A DNA stretch of 56,217 nucleotides from Planoprotostelium fungivorum (taxonomy: Eukaryota; Evosea; Variosea; Cavosteliida; Cavosteliaceae): contig MDYQ01000179.1 of assembly GCA_003024175.1 (NCBI GenBank), forward strand, positions 1 to 56,217. The letters are read 5' to 3'. The position numbers and the translations under genes were made by a program. The notes under the pieces are model-generated. The model was not told the origin of the DNA. It searched no databases and worked only from the letters and a program-made list of their open reading frames with translations. Below, one piece after another: positions 9,936-21,000 of the stretch. How positions within the stretch are numbered: the stretch's first letter is position 1; each line of letters begins with the position of its first letter.

Positions 9936-12900
9936 TTACATGTCTTTATCTTGGTAATCATCGGTTTCTGCCATTGGATCGAGCTGGAAGGGGGCTGGTG
10001 TGTTGAAACGACGGCGAGTGACACCGGTGACGATGCATTTCTCACGTAAGAGCTCCGTCACTTGATTCATCTTGGGTCTGTCAATGTGATTGGACAGGAG
10101 GCTGGTGTGAGATCAGACATTATGGAGGACGATGGTGGTCTTCTCACCAGCGCTCGGCGACGTCTGTATAGAGATCATACGACCATTCGACGGTCTCTGC
10201 GGGGTCTCTCCTCCTCTGATGTTGGACCTCCCTTCTTTCTTCAGACCATCTTCCCTATCTTGATGCAGATGAAACTCACCACAAGAGGTATCCAAATTGG
10301 CTGATGTCTAATGAGGTATCGGTGTCTTGTGTAGCCTCAGAGAGGTCACACAGTTTGATCTTGATCTCGTCGGTCTCGATAGACGAGACAAGGATATTCG
10401 ATACAGACAGATTCTTCAAGGAGAAGGACTGCTCATGCAGGTAGCCGACGGCCGATGAGATGTCCATCGCGCTGCATCCCGTCAGTCCATCATGAACACG
10501 ATGATGATGATCACATCTGTAGAATCTGGATCGAGGTAAGAGAGGGAAACAAAGTCGTGAGACAGCCCAAGTTTGCCAACTCTAATAGAATGTATCCCTC
10601 GTCTGTGGGGGACACGGTGAAGCCGTAATACTGAACGAAAGAAGGATGATGAACTCTCTGATGGAAGACGTAAGTCATCGAGAGGATGACACGCTCACGG
10701 CATAGAGTCTCTGTTCTCTCTCTCTGTCTCCTCCCTTCTTGTGTGATTTGAGAGCGACGTGGCCTCCTTGAAAGGTGCCCCTATAGACGACGCTGTTGTC
10801 GCTCTCATGCAACCTCTCATGCAGCTCAACTTGCTCCCATGGAATAAAAACAGAGTCTAATTCGAGGTCTCCACCATATGTCTTGTCTCTCTTCCATCTT
10901 TAAAATCGATTAAAATTCCATTTAAATTGATTTCGGTTTCCTTTTGAGATTTTGAATTTGACACTCACTTGAATACGAAGAAGAGGATGATAATGAAAAT
11001 AGTAATCAGGACGGCAGCACCCACTACGATACTGATGACGATAGACGTGTCTAACAACTGTCTGTCTTCCACTTGCACCTGTGCTGATGACAGAGACACC
11101 CCGACGGTGAAATTTGTCAAGTGGCTGCAGCTGCAAATGGCAGAGCCATTATTCGATAGAGAGAAAGAACAACCGTCCGACTTCCATGCGTCGTTGTCTT
11201 CTGACCAATAGAAACAGCTCATGCCTTGTTGTATTTGAATGAGATGGACAGAGAGGATGGAGCTCACCATCGACGATGGTGTGACCTTGGAGGAGGGGAA
11301 CGTGGATTTCGATGAGTTTCTCTGCGATCTGTACTCTTACTTCTCTTCCGTGATGGTAGAGGCTGACGCCGGTGACCTCACCCATTCTGAGGTGAATTCA
11401 GAATGTCGTGTGTTGCTAGTGACGATCGATCGTGATGGTATGCAGATGATGATCGTGATGAGAATCGGGGACAACCGGAGATCGATGACTTCGATGATGA
11501 TGACTACATGGATGTGATGATGATCGCGTGATGACAGTGATGGTGAAGATCATCACATGTTGAATGAGTTTGGATCCGGCAATGGATTGAACGACACACG
11601 GTTGAGTACCGCATAGACACCCTTGCTATCACCATTCGACACCTGCTGAATGACTTCTTGCGGTATCACGCAAGCGGCCGTACTATTCTTGAAGTTCAGT
11701 TGTGCTGTGTCGTTCTACAACGACGTTCAATAAACGTGAATGAGTGAAATGTCACCTGAGATATCATCTGAGCTGCAATGGAGACATCGGTAGATTCTGC
11801 AGAAAATTGGGTGATATTCCGTGATAATATGGAAGAGGTGACTTGATCTACAACGGACAGGATGGACTGTCCCCTCTCTCGGTTCAAAGTATTGAGCAGC
11901 TGTACAACGTCACTCACGCGAGATTTCGACGAAAACCCACTCTTCCAACGAGAATGTCTGGGTCATTGATGGTGAGTTGTACTGGATCCAATGGATTCAG
12001 ATCTCCGTACGTTCCAGCGGTCAAGTTGATGAGAACGAGAGGTTGTAGAGTCAAATTGAGAGGGAAAGTGTAATCGAAGGTGAGATTCTGTGCACCCTGT
12101 TTCCATTCAATCTTGACCGACACACACCAACTTACCGGGAGATCCACCCCAGAGACGTAGATGACGTACTTTGCATCGAATGGATTGACGATGAGAGTCA
12201 TCACGCTCATGATGACCGTGTCCCCCGTAAGAGTGTAGGAGACTCGGTCCACCTCCAGTCTCGTCTGTCGATAAGAGAAGTTTGTGGCTATCGAAGGCAT
12301 TCCGTCCGACACAGCTATCACTTGTAATTCACCGTCTGGAATGGTAGGATCAATGGAAGACAGGGTGAACGAAGACGAAGTGTAGTTTGCGAGAAACGAC
12401 TGAGAATGGATCGATCGACCTCCTCTCCACAGGGAGATGTTGAGATCACGGCCCGGATCATCGATGGAGACGTCGATGGAGAGTGGTGAGGTCTGTTCGA
12501 TATTTTGGAACACCATGGGATCGTACGTGTAGTTAAACCATAGATATTCATCGGTGACTGTTCGGATGATGATCGATCTGGATGATTTCCCAGGAGGTGG
12601 TGGTGGCAGTGTCCCCGTGAAGGAGGTACCACTGCAGCTGATGTTTTGAAAGATGTCGTAGGACGGAGCAAGGTCTGTATCACGAGTGCAGTTGATGTCG
12701 GCACTGGTGACGTTGATGGTGACGGGTCCACCTGATGTGGGACGGGGGGTTGAAACCTGGGGACCTCAGGTGCGCAAGAGATATTACTATCAACTCACAC
12801 CGATGATGAGAGATGATTTAAAGGTCACGGTCTCGTTATTATTGCTGAAATTTCTCCAGCTTACGATGATGTGTCCACCTTCGAGTGTGAGAGTGGAATT

Positions 12901-13303
12901 ACCCGGCTGGTCAGTGGATTGTCCTCCCTTCCACTGTTGAGAGCCCAAACCCAATGTCAATCTGCCATCTGTACGTTTCAACCCAGTCGAATGACCATCC
13001 GCATTCCCACACATTCGTCTACAGACATATATGGAGAGCTACCAGAGATTTTGATCGACCAAACGGTTTGTTGTCTCTCAGATCCGCTCACCAACATGGC
13101 CGAGGGACCACCGAGGTACAGAGCCCAATTTCCATCTGATGATCGCAGGGGGCCATTGGTGGCGTTCAGAGCTACTTTTGGACTGCTCGTCAGCGAAGTC
13201 AGATTCTGTGCGTACAACAACATGGGGAGCAACGAGAAGAGGAGGTAAAATCTGTTCTCATCTATCAAAAGAGACCATTGAGTAGGTCTCACGTGTTGGA
13301 CAT
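9936..13303 (-). CDS. Receptor with REJ-like ectodomain, GPS autoproteolysis motif, one TM and pseudokinase-like domain
   Basis: About 930 residues from some 13 exons. Exon 1 is only ATG TCC AAC AC; a 41-nt intron leads to the rest of the signal peptide (FYLLFSLLPMLLYAQN). A glycosylated ectodomain of about 540 residues with beta-rich, REJ/Ig-like stretches follows. A complete GPS motif comes next: CFYWSEDND, DGCSF, then CSCSHLTNFTVGV, with all four Cys and the HL/T cleavage site. One membrane span (SIVISIVVGAAVLITIFII) follows, then a kinase-fold domain: VYRGTF, GGHVALKSHKK, YILLELANLGCL, YLHEQSFSLKNLSVSNILV, KLCDLSEA, HIDRPKMNQVTELL. HRD is LKN and DFG is DLS, so the catalytic Asp is missing and activity is doubtful. 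Its start lies 190 bp below the channel gene on the same strand. Splice phases match at every join I checked. Confidence 0.8.
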
Positions 13304-13492
13304 CGATGCACCTGGATAGAATGTGGGTGTGTATTGAAATGTTTGTGACACACAAGGCGAAACCTCTGTCGAAAAATGGACAAAAGCGGGTACACCCTAT
13401 CCACAAGTGGCCCTTCTGTATAACAGATTTGTCTCGAATTCGAGATGGACGACTCTTCTCTTGATCCTTCCATGCTCCAGGTGTCTTTATTG

Positions 13493-16400
13493 TCATGTGT
13501 CTATCAGGAGTGGCCTTCCTTCATCTTGCATCGTGGATAATTCCATCAGATCCTCGTATTGGTTGCACTCTCTCGAATTTTCATGCGATGATCCTCCGCC
13601 TCCGTGCTCTGCATCTCCTGATATGACCACAATGACTTCATCTTCTGAACGAAGGATCGTATCAGGATGAGGATTCATGACCCCATATCTCTCGAATGGT
13701 CCAGGCATGTGAAGCTTGACTTTCTGACCGGATGTCGATTGAACTCCCCGTTGAGGTTTCGAACGGTATAGACCCAGGCAGATGAGATGATGATCTCGCA
13801 AGAGAGAGAGGAAAAGTTGTCCGTAAGTTCGATCCTATAGAAGATGAGCGGAGATGGTCTCGATGTGATGATGTGTAAATGACAAGATGGAAGAGCAGAT
13901 GAAACAAAAGATGAGAAGCAATCTCACCACCATCCCAGGATATGCTTCACGGATGACAATACTGAAGGCCAGACCTTCTACCAACTGCTCTAAGAATGGA
14001 ACGACTTCTGGGTTGAAATAAGACTGGGCCAGGAGAGAATTGAGGGAACCACCCGAGAATCTTTAGAAGATGAGTTGGTGTCTCCATCACGACCGTCTCA
14101 CGTGTGCCCGCCGTGATGAGGTGTGTCAAACTCCCGGACCATGTGTTTAGAGACATCCTCTTCTTTCTGTCTTCCCACATTCAAGAATCGACTGTTAGAG
14201 GGATGAACTGACGGCATGAGTTGAGATCAGATGATCCATCGGAGATGGAAGATGACGATGTCTCACTCAGGTCGATGATGGGATTGCACGAGCCGTCGAT
14301 GAGATGTTGGAAGGTGATGATGGGCTTCGAATCGGCGGATAAGAGGTCTAAATCATGAGCACCATGGCCCAAGATGACGGCTGCTGATGCACCGTAGGCA
14401 CCAGCTCGTTGTAGATCGGCAATCTACCACAATCAAAATCAGCGTAAAATCGTCTTAACATACATACAAGAAAGACGAATGATTCTATTCAGATTTAAAA
14501 GAGAAGAGTGTAATCATGAAACGTGATCAAAATGCTTCTCTCACCTTCGTTGGATTTCCTCTCACAAACCACACCCGCTGTATGTACCTGCACACCATCA
14601 ACTTCATTCTCTCGTCTCCATTCGATGGACACACCCCAATCGATCCAGCCACTCTGCCTCCGTTGGAACTTCTGGCGACAGCATGACGATGTCTCTCGTC
14701 TCCCTCAACTTATAACTCCTCAATTTTTCCACGAAATCACACATGCTGTGAAAACGATCGCCAGTGACAACGACATGTCTCTTCAATCTCAACGGTTCCA
14801 CACTCTCTCTTAGACATTCACCGAACGAACGAGGCCGCGTGGGCACCTGAGAGGGTCACGATGAGTGTAGACATCACGACACATCACCGCCTGTCCTTGG
14901 GATAGATCGTAGAGGAAAGAATCGGATATGACTTGTCTCTCCCTCTCGATGAAGGTGGAGGCGATCTTGACTTTTCTGTGGACGTTCTGTTCCGGGCGAG
15001 AGATGAGTGGAATACACTGAAGATTCGATGAGATATGTGAAGACGTGGATTGTCTTCACCTCTCGATTCCGTACGATGATGATGCCAGTGTGCCGATCGG
15101 TGATGACCGACTGCAGAAATAAATGAATACTGATCGTTCGTCCGTCTACAAACGTGTAGACGCTCACCTTTGGGCCGGGATTGAGAAGGGGCGGTTTATT
15201 TCTTCCGTTTTCCGTCTCTTTCAAGAAGCCCAAGCCAATCAACACTGCATTATATCTCTCATAAATCCACTCCACCGTCTCGTTGTAGTTGAGGCCATGA
15301 TAAGGTGCCAGCGAGATCACGTGATGTACCTCGTGACACGCTCCCCATGCTACTCTCGTCAAATTCCATCGAAATTTCGTGGAATTTCACTCACTGTACT
15401 CCCTCTCCCATTGAGTCATACTTAACCACGAAGGAGGAATTTTGTACGATCGTACAATGTTATTCACAAAGGCCGAAAAGCCCGGACAAATTGTCGCCTG
15501 AGCCAAAATACCCATTCTTATATCATTTGTCGACATGATCACGTCGACACCTAGGTTGGACAACAGACTCTGGTGTAGTGTGAGCGTGATATCATCGTTA
15601 CGTGGTATGATGTCATCGATCTCACCTTATCGTGAGATCGCGAAGTCTGTACGTAAATGGGGACGGTATCGTTGGCCCTTCTGACGGCGGCAACTTTCAT
15701 ATACATCTCTGTGGGAATTGTCGGATCGGACAGTACGTCGGAGTTACGTACCGGAGTCGTCTGTGTCCCCGGGATGGGTTGTAGAGAGACCGTACAAGAA
15801 GACTGATTTGGATTTTCGGATATTGCACCTCTCGATGTCTCCTTCTACCTTAGTGATCTGTCAGCTTGACGATGATCGTCATCTCGATCGATGGTGATCC
15901 GATCACATGACGAGCGATCATGTCGGAGATGAATGACGATCAGGATGATGTGAAGTCGATCGGTGATCGTGATCTCAATGATGATGATGATCGTGGATAA
16001 AAACGATTCCATCCAAATTTCTCACCAGTGGATCCCCTACCAGAATCTGAACTCTAGCAGCATAAAACGGCTGTGACATCATCGTGATGAGAGGTCTAGA
16101 GATTTTCTCTTCACTCTCAATCATGACACACACCTACCCCAGTCCATCACAGTCCGACGTACCGTACTCACCCTAGTCATGTGCCTTCGATCTAAGTGGT
16201 AGATTTCACGTAAAAGTGACAAGATGGGCTCGCTGTCTCTCGCGATCACGGTGATGTGACCTTTACGGCGGTAGACGGCGTATGCTGTCGATCGTTCGGT
16301 GAACGGACGGGTTTCAGTGAACGGTTCACCTCGAGAAGATCCGGCTTTGAGCGTGTTGATGAGTTCACCGAAGAAGTAAGGTAAGACACCGATGGCGCAT

Positions 16401-17651
16401 GCGATGATGATCATGACTCCGATCTTACCCGATTGGGAGGTGGGTGTGACGTCACCGTAGCCTACGGTGGATAGAGTCTGGAAGTGTCGAGGAAAATTCA
16501 CGGTCGAACGTGATCATCGTTCATGGAGTGATCGATGATCGGGTTATGTGATGATCAGTGTGATCATCCATAATGATGATGGTGATGATCGATGGTGATG
16601 ATTAACGATGATGATCGATGATGATCGCGATCGTATTCCATGATCTGAAACGAAAGGATACCACAGTAGCCGTATAAATCGCATCCAAGAAGTCCATCAC
16701 TTGTCCTCCCTTCGTCACAACAGGATTCTCCAACACAAAGAGAATCGAAGCCGAGCAGAACAAGAGAGATCCCAACACGAATCCCAGATCTACAACGGTC
16801 CTCACCCAAGCTGAAGGTGAGGTCAGTCATGGTCCGCTTTGTCCGGTCTACAACTCACCCGACAAGTGATACGCTCCGAAGTCGAGGAAGAAACGGAGGC
16901 ATTGGATGAGACGTACGATACGTAAGTACTGGAAGCTGTAGACGTAGACACCGTAGAGGGGGCCCAACAACCCCGGGACGCATGAACAGACGTCCGCGAA
17001 AGCAAAGACATCGAACATGAAGGACACCTGCTGTGATATCAGAACTGTCGACACCCACGTGTCGACTGAGAAGGTTTCCACCTTTCTAGCTGCTTCGATG
17101 TATCGAACTGTAAAGTGAGAGAGGATCCACAATGAGATGCCGAACTCTAACCAGATGAGAAATGAGAAACTGAAGATGCGATGGATCTCTTCTTCGTTAC
17201 TCGAATCGGAGTCTTCTACTCTGGGGACGAGCTTGCAGATCTGATGATGGATCAATTTGAGGATGAGAGAAAAAGCTTACTTGGGACACGTAATAGAGGA
17301 AGATGCAGACGGAGGAGAAACAGAGGCAAGCGGTGATGCACTGTCGGAGGTTATGACATGTGGCTCGAACGCATCGTCGCACCTCTATGAGCAGTGCCAC
17401 AAAAGAGTTCTGGTAGCTGCTGATCACCACTTGAAACGATTTGTGCAAGCGAATCAGTATCTTTCTTCCTCTTACACCCCTGTATCGCGATTACGATCAT
17501 TGCAGAATCGTGTGAATCACCTCTCAAGGGAAAGCTCAATCAGTCTCCAGAGAATTGATACTCCCGCTAGCCCACACAGACCGATCAACATGAAGATGAG
17601 AGACTCCAACAGCAGATTGGAGGTGAAAAGCAGCGTATAGATAGTGTCCAT
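13493..17651 (-). CDS. BK/Slo-type potassium channel with two RCK domains
   Basis: Predicted six-span potassium channel gated by cytosolic ligand. The start MDTIYTLLFTSNLLLESLIF opens an N-terminal membrane segment. Later come the voltage-sensor region (YSFQYLRIVRLIQCLRFF), a span ending CSASILFVLENP, the pore helix DFLDAIYTATV, and the filter TLSTVGYGDVTPTSQSGK. Next lie RCK1 (KGHITVIARDSEPILSLLRE), a segment like the BK linker (DIRMGILAQATICPGFSAF), and RCK2 (LKRHVVVTGDRFHSMCDFVE to ADLQRAGAYGASAAVILG). The C-terminus has RDHHLICLGLYR and DTILRSEDEVIVV, the family ending. About 1,000 residues; at least 18 introns, some filled with GATGAT-rich sequence. S4 has only three or four Arg, so voltage sensitivity may be weak; no Asp-rich calcium bowl was seen. 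KNa-type Slack channels are an alternative. Confidence 0.85.
15143..15162. repeat. Intronic palindrome CGTCTACA..TGTAGACG
   Basis: Eight-base arms around a four-base loop, inside a potassium-channel intron next to its donor site. A variant of the TCTACAACG palindrome family described in the findings. Confidence 0.6.
15850..16015. repeat. GATGAT/GATC-rich low-complexity intron sequence
   Basis: Long potassium-channel intron built almost entirely from gat, atc and tga triplets (gatgatgatgatc and relatives). Similar sequence fills 16500-16640, 28310-28410 and 54870-54990, all introns. No open frame or defined unit length; treated as simple-sequence drift. Confidence 0.6.
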
Positions 17652-17790
17652 CTCTGTGACATAATGGTGTGTTGACCCGATGTCGGTGTATGGGCGAGTT
17701 TGTGATGATACGACTTCAATGAAAGTTCTTTTCCGATTTCATCGAACTCGGCAACCATTTGGTTTCACATCACAAACACGAACACAAAAC
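17652..17790. promoter_or_regulatory. Compact bidirectional promoter region
   Basis: Only 139 bp separate the start codons of the divergent potassium-channel and calponin-homology genes, so both promoters and 5' UTRs must share it. No clear TATA box or repeated element could be singled out by eye. Inference from gene arrangement. Confidence 0.5.
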
Positions 17791-20182
17791 ATGAGCAACC
17801 TCCTCGTCTCTACGACCACTGCACGCAGGAAAGAGCAGGAGACTGCAACTGAGAATCTGCACGCGAAGACGTTCATGTCTTGGATGAACAAACATCTAGC
17901 TGCATCGAAACAACCCACACTCAATCCAAGTGTGGATTTGTTCGCTCAATTGAAAGATGGTCTCTCTCTGTGCAGGTGACGTGGAATGTTTGGGACCCAC
18001 ATATCTCACTTCAGCGCAGACTGTTGACATCACTTTATCCCAACGAACGACTTCCAGGCAGATTGACCGAGAAACCCATCAATGACATCCAACGCCTACA
18101 GAATGTTAGCATGGCCATAGATTTTCTCAAAGCTCGTCGCGTCAACGTCACCGTCAACTCGCAAGGTCATCTCCAACGAAATCACATCATCCATATCTGA
18201 ATCGATCATAGACATCCTCGACGGCAACCGAAAGCTCATTTTGGGTCTGATCTGGAGACTTATCTTGGATCGTAACATGCTCGATCCAAATCAAATGTCA
18301 GAGGACACCACGGCCGCTCAACGTGTGTCCGATCGTCATCTCGTGTCGATGATCTCACCTCATTCAACAGGCAACAAACAAGCCAAGTCGAACCTCTTAG
18401 CTTTCTGTCAACAACAAGTCAAACCTTACTCTGTACCCGTACAAGACCTGTGCGAGAGGTGAAACATCTCATCGTTGGGCTAAACCCTAAATCCACGTAC
18501 AGCTGGTACGACGGTAGAGCTTTCTGCGCTCTGGTCCATTCGATCGATCCTTCTTTTGACTGGAACAGTGTACAAGTGAGTTCATGATGTGTCGACATCA
18601 TGTCGACTTCTCATCAGAATGACACGCGCCGCAATCTACAACTCGCCTTCGATCGAGCGGCGAGATTGGGAATACCACCCATGTTGGACATTGATGACAT
18701 GATGCAAGATGACATCAGCCGAAGACCCGATGAGAAGTGCATCATGACTTACCTCAGTGAATTCCCGCCTCTACTGGCCAATCGCGTTCAGGTGAAAAGA
18801 GAACCAATCGAAAGGCATCATGTGAAATGATATATGAGTCACATCTACAACGGTGTAGATCGATTGAACAGTGACAGAAAGCTCCGACGATCGATCCAGA
18901 AGAAGAGAGGAGACTGAGCGAACAGATGGAAAGGATGAGATTAGAGAAGGAGAGGAAGAACAAATTAGAATACGAGAGATTCTTAGAAGGAGAGAGACAG
19001 AGAATCGAAAACGGTAAGTCATGACGTTTTTGGCGGGAAATCATGGGCGGGAAAATTTTGGGGGGAAAATATGGCGGGAAAATTGAGATGTGACAGAGAT
19101 GAGAGAGAGGATGCAGAAGGAATACAACGAGATGATGAGAAGAGAAGAGGAAGACAGACTGAGACGCCAGCAGAAGAAGGAAGAAGAGCTCATCAATCGT
19201 CTCAATCAACTGAAACAAGTCTCACAAGATATCATGGTAAGACATCTCTCTTATTCCTCTTGTCGACATTCTATACAGAACGAACACAACGCGTTGATGC
19301 AGCAGAGAGAACAATTGGAGAGGGACAGTCAATTACCCTGTGAGTCTCGTAAACGTCGACACCTTCTAATGTGTCACCAGCTCAGTACAACTACAACAAG
19401 GACGACATGCTGTCGCATCTGAGAAATTTACAGGAACAAGCGGCGAAATTGAGAGAAGAAAATTTGAGACTGCGATCAGAGATGCAGCCGGACGAGAAAG
19501 TGGGCAGATTTTTCTTGGAAAATGTCGTGACATTTCTCAGAAATTTCTGAAGCTACACGTGAACATCAAGGAGGGTAGAGCCCTCTTAGGAATGGATCTG
19601 TTGGGAAAGAGTGAGGAACCATCTATCTACAACGATTGATAGGGTGACAGGTGACCCGTACATCAAATTGGTGTTGGAATCTCAAGAATACAAATCGCAC
19701 ACACAGAGGAGAACGTGTCACCCACAATTTCATCAGGACTTTGAACTGTGAGTTCATCCGAGAAGATCACATCAAGACCGACATCATCATCATATCACAT
19801 CACGATCATCGTCTTTAACGACCACCACGACCACGATCGGCATCGACAGCATCATCACATCGCCACATCAACATGATCGAGATCATGATGACAACCTTCA
19901 ACTGACGTCTTTAGTTTCGTAAATCCAGCCAGCTACGGAATCCTCGACATCTCATGTTGGCATGCCAGGTGAACTCCATCACCACACATCATCGACATCA
20001 CCGAGAAGCCTCTAAACGACAGCAGCATCGGCAAAGATTCGTTCATGGGTCACATCACCTTCCCCATCAACAAACTGTCCATCGGATCTTCCATCAGCCA
20101 GTGGCTACCTCTGACACCAAAGACCACAGAGAAGGTCACCGGAGAGCTCTTCTTAACTATCTCGCTGCATCCGTCCAATTGA
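17791..20182 (+). CDS. Tandem calponin-homology, coiled-coil, C2-domain protein
   Basis: Predicted actin-binding, membrane-associating protein. Start MSNLLVSTTTARRKEQETAT leads into CH domain 1 (KTFMSWMNKHLAASKQPTLN to LILGLIWRLIL) and CH domain 2 (NLLAFCQQQVKPYS, then SWYDGRAFCALVHSIDPSFD). A Glu/Arg-rich coiled coil follows (ERMRLEKERKNKLEYERFLE, REEEDRLRRQQKKEEELINR). The C-terminus is a C2 domain: KLHVNIKEGRALLGMDLLGK, SDPYIKLVLES, KDSFMGHITFPINKLSIG, LFLTISLHPSN. Asp residues in GKSDPY and near FMGH fit calcium-dependent lipid binding. Roughly 620 residues, at least ten introns. Tandem CH domains recall alpha-actinin and cortexillin, but those lack a C-terminal C2. The stop at 20182 is uncertain: splicing past it into the next open stretch is possible. 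Confidence 0.75.
18843..18860. repeat. Intronic palindrome ATCTACAACGGTGTAGAT
   Basis: Near-perfect 18-bp inverted repeat inside an intron of the CH/C2 gene; same core as the palindromes in eIF3L, the ZIP transporter and the 3'-most gene. Confidence 0.65.
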
Positions 20183-20279
20183 AAAGTCTATTACAATACC
20201 TCGCATGTGAAGTGAAACCGTAAGAGGCAATGTCGGTTAGATAAAAGAAGAGAACATGCACGTCCACCTCTTAATTTAG

Positions 20280-20738
20280 ATATCCCTTTGCCGTTGAGGT
20301 TAACAGGTGCCAGAGAGTTCACCTTTTCACCACTGACGCTGTGACAGACAGAGCGTTTACGAGCTCATTATCCAGAGAGCCAAGCATGCTGTCTTTGAAG
20401 AAGTCGTCTAAACTGGGAGGGGGAAGCTCGACGCTGCCTCGACCGAGGAGGATCTCACTTCTGTCGGATGTGTCTGACGATCTGGGATCGGTTTCATCTT
20501 CTTCATCCAACTATTCCAAGTCTGCTTCGAAGAAGAAGGTGGTCTCCATAGAGGATGATGAATGCGATGCGATTGTGGTGCGTATCGATCGATCCCTCTT
20601 CGGAAAATGACAGAGGATCAGCCAGATGATACATGGATTCTCGATGAAGACACATACAAGAACATCATCTCGAATCCAACAGAGCCACTGGTGGCAGCTT
20701 ACACTCTTAAATTCATGCTGATTCGCGTGAAAGCATGA
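20280..20738 (+). CDS. Possible extra exon(s) or small gene after the C2 gene
   Basis: An acceptor-like atttag is followed by an open frame beginning YPFAVEVNRCQRVHL, with a Ser-rich middle and SASKKKVVSIEDDECDAIVV, ending at TGA 20610. A second frame starts with an ATG that overlaps this stop (20607) and encodes 43 residues (MTEDQPDDTWILDEDTYKNI to LIRVKA). Frame use suggests coding on the plus strand, but no start codon or motif anchors it. It could be a C-terminal continuation of the C2 protein joined by an intron with a weak donor, or a separate short gene. It is convergent with the STAT gene. Confidence 0.35.
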
Positions 20739-21000
20739 GCCCTCGGTGTGTAGAACTACTGTAATGTTAGACAAGTAAAATCACCTGTGTCGAACCTATC
20801 GATTTTATATCACCGCCGAATGACATCACCTCCTCCGCTGCATGTGATTCTCATCATCTAGACGCCTTCTGTTGTTCCATCATGCACTCCCAATGTCCAT
20901 CACTTTCAAAACAAGGTCGAATCAAAAACTTTATCTCCCTCTCTTCCTCGGCATCACTTCCTCCTCATCCTTCCATCCGTTCAACCCTTCCTCATCGACA

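Noticed and set aside
18479-18494. Telomere-like gctaaaccctaaatcc
   Set aside because: A single partial unit inside a 50-nt intron; no array, so chance.
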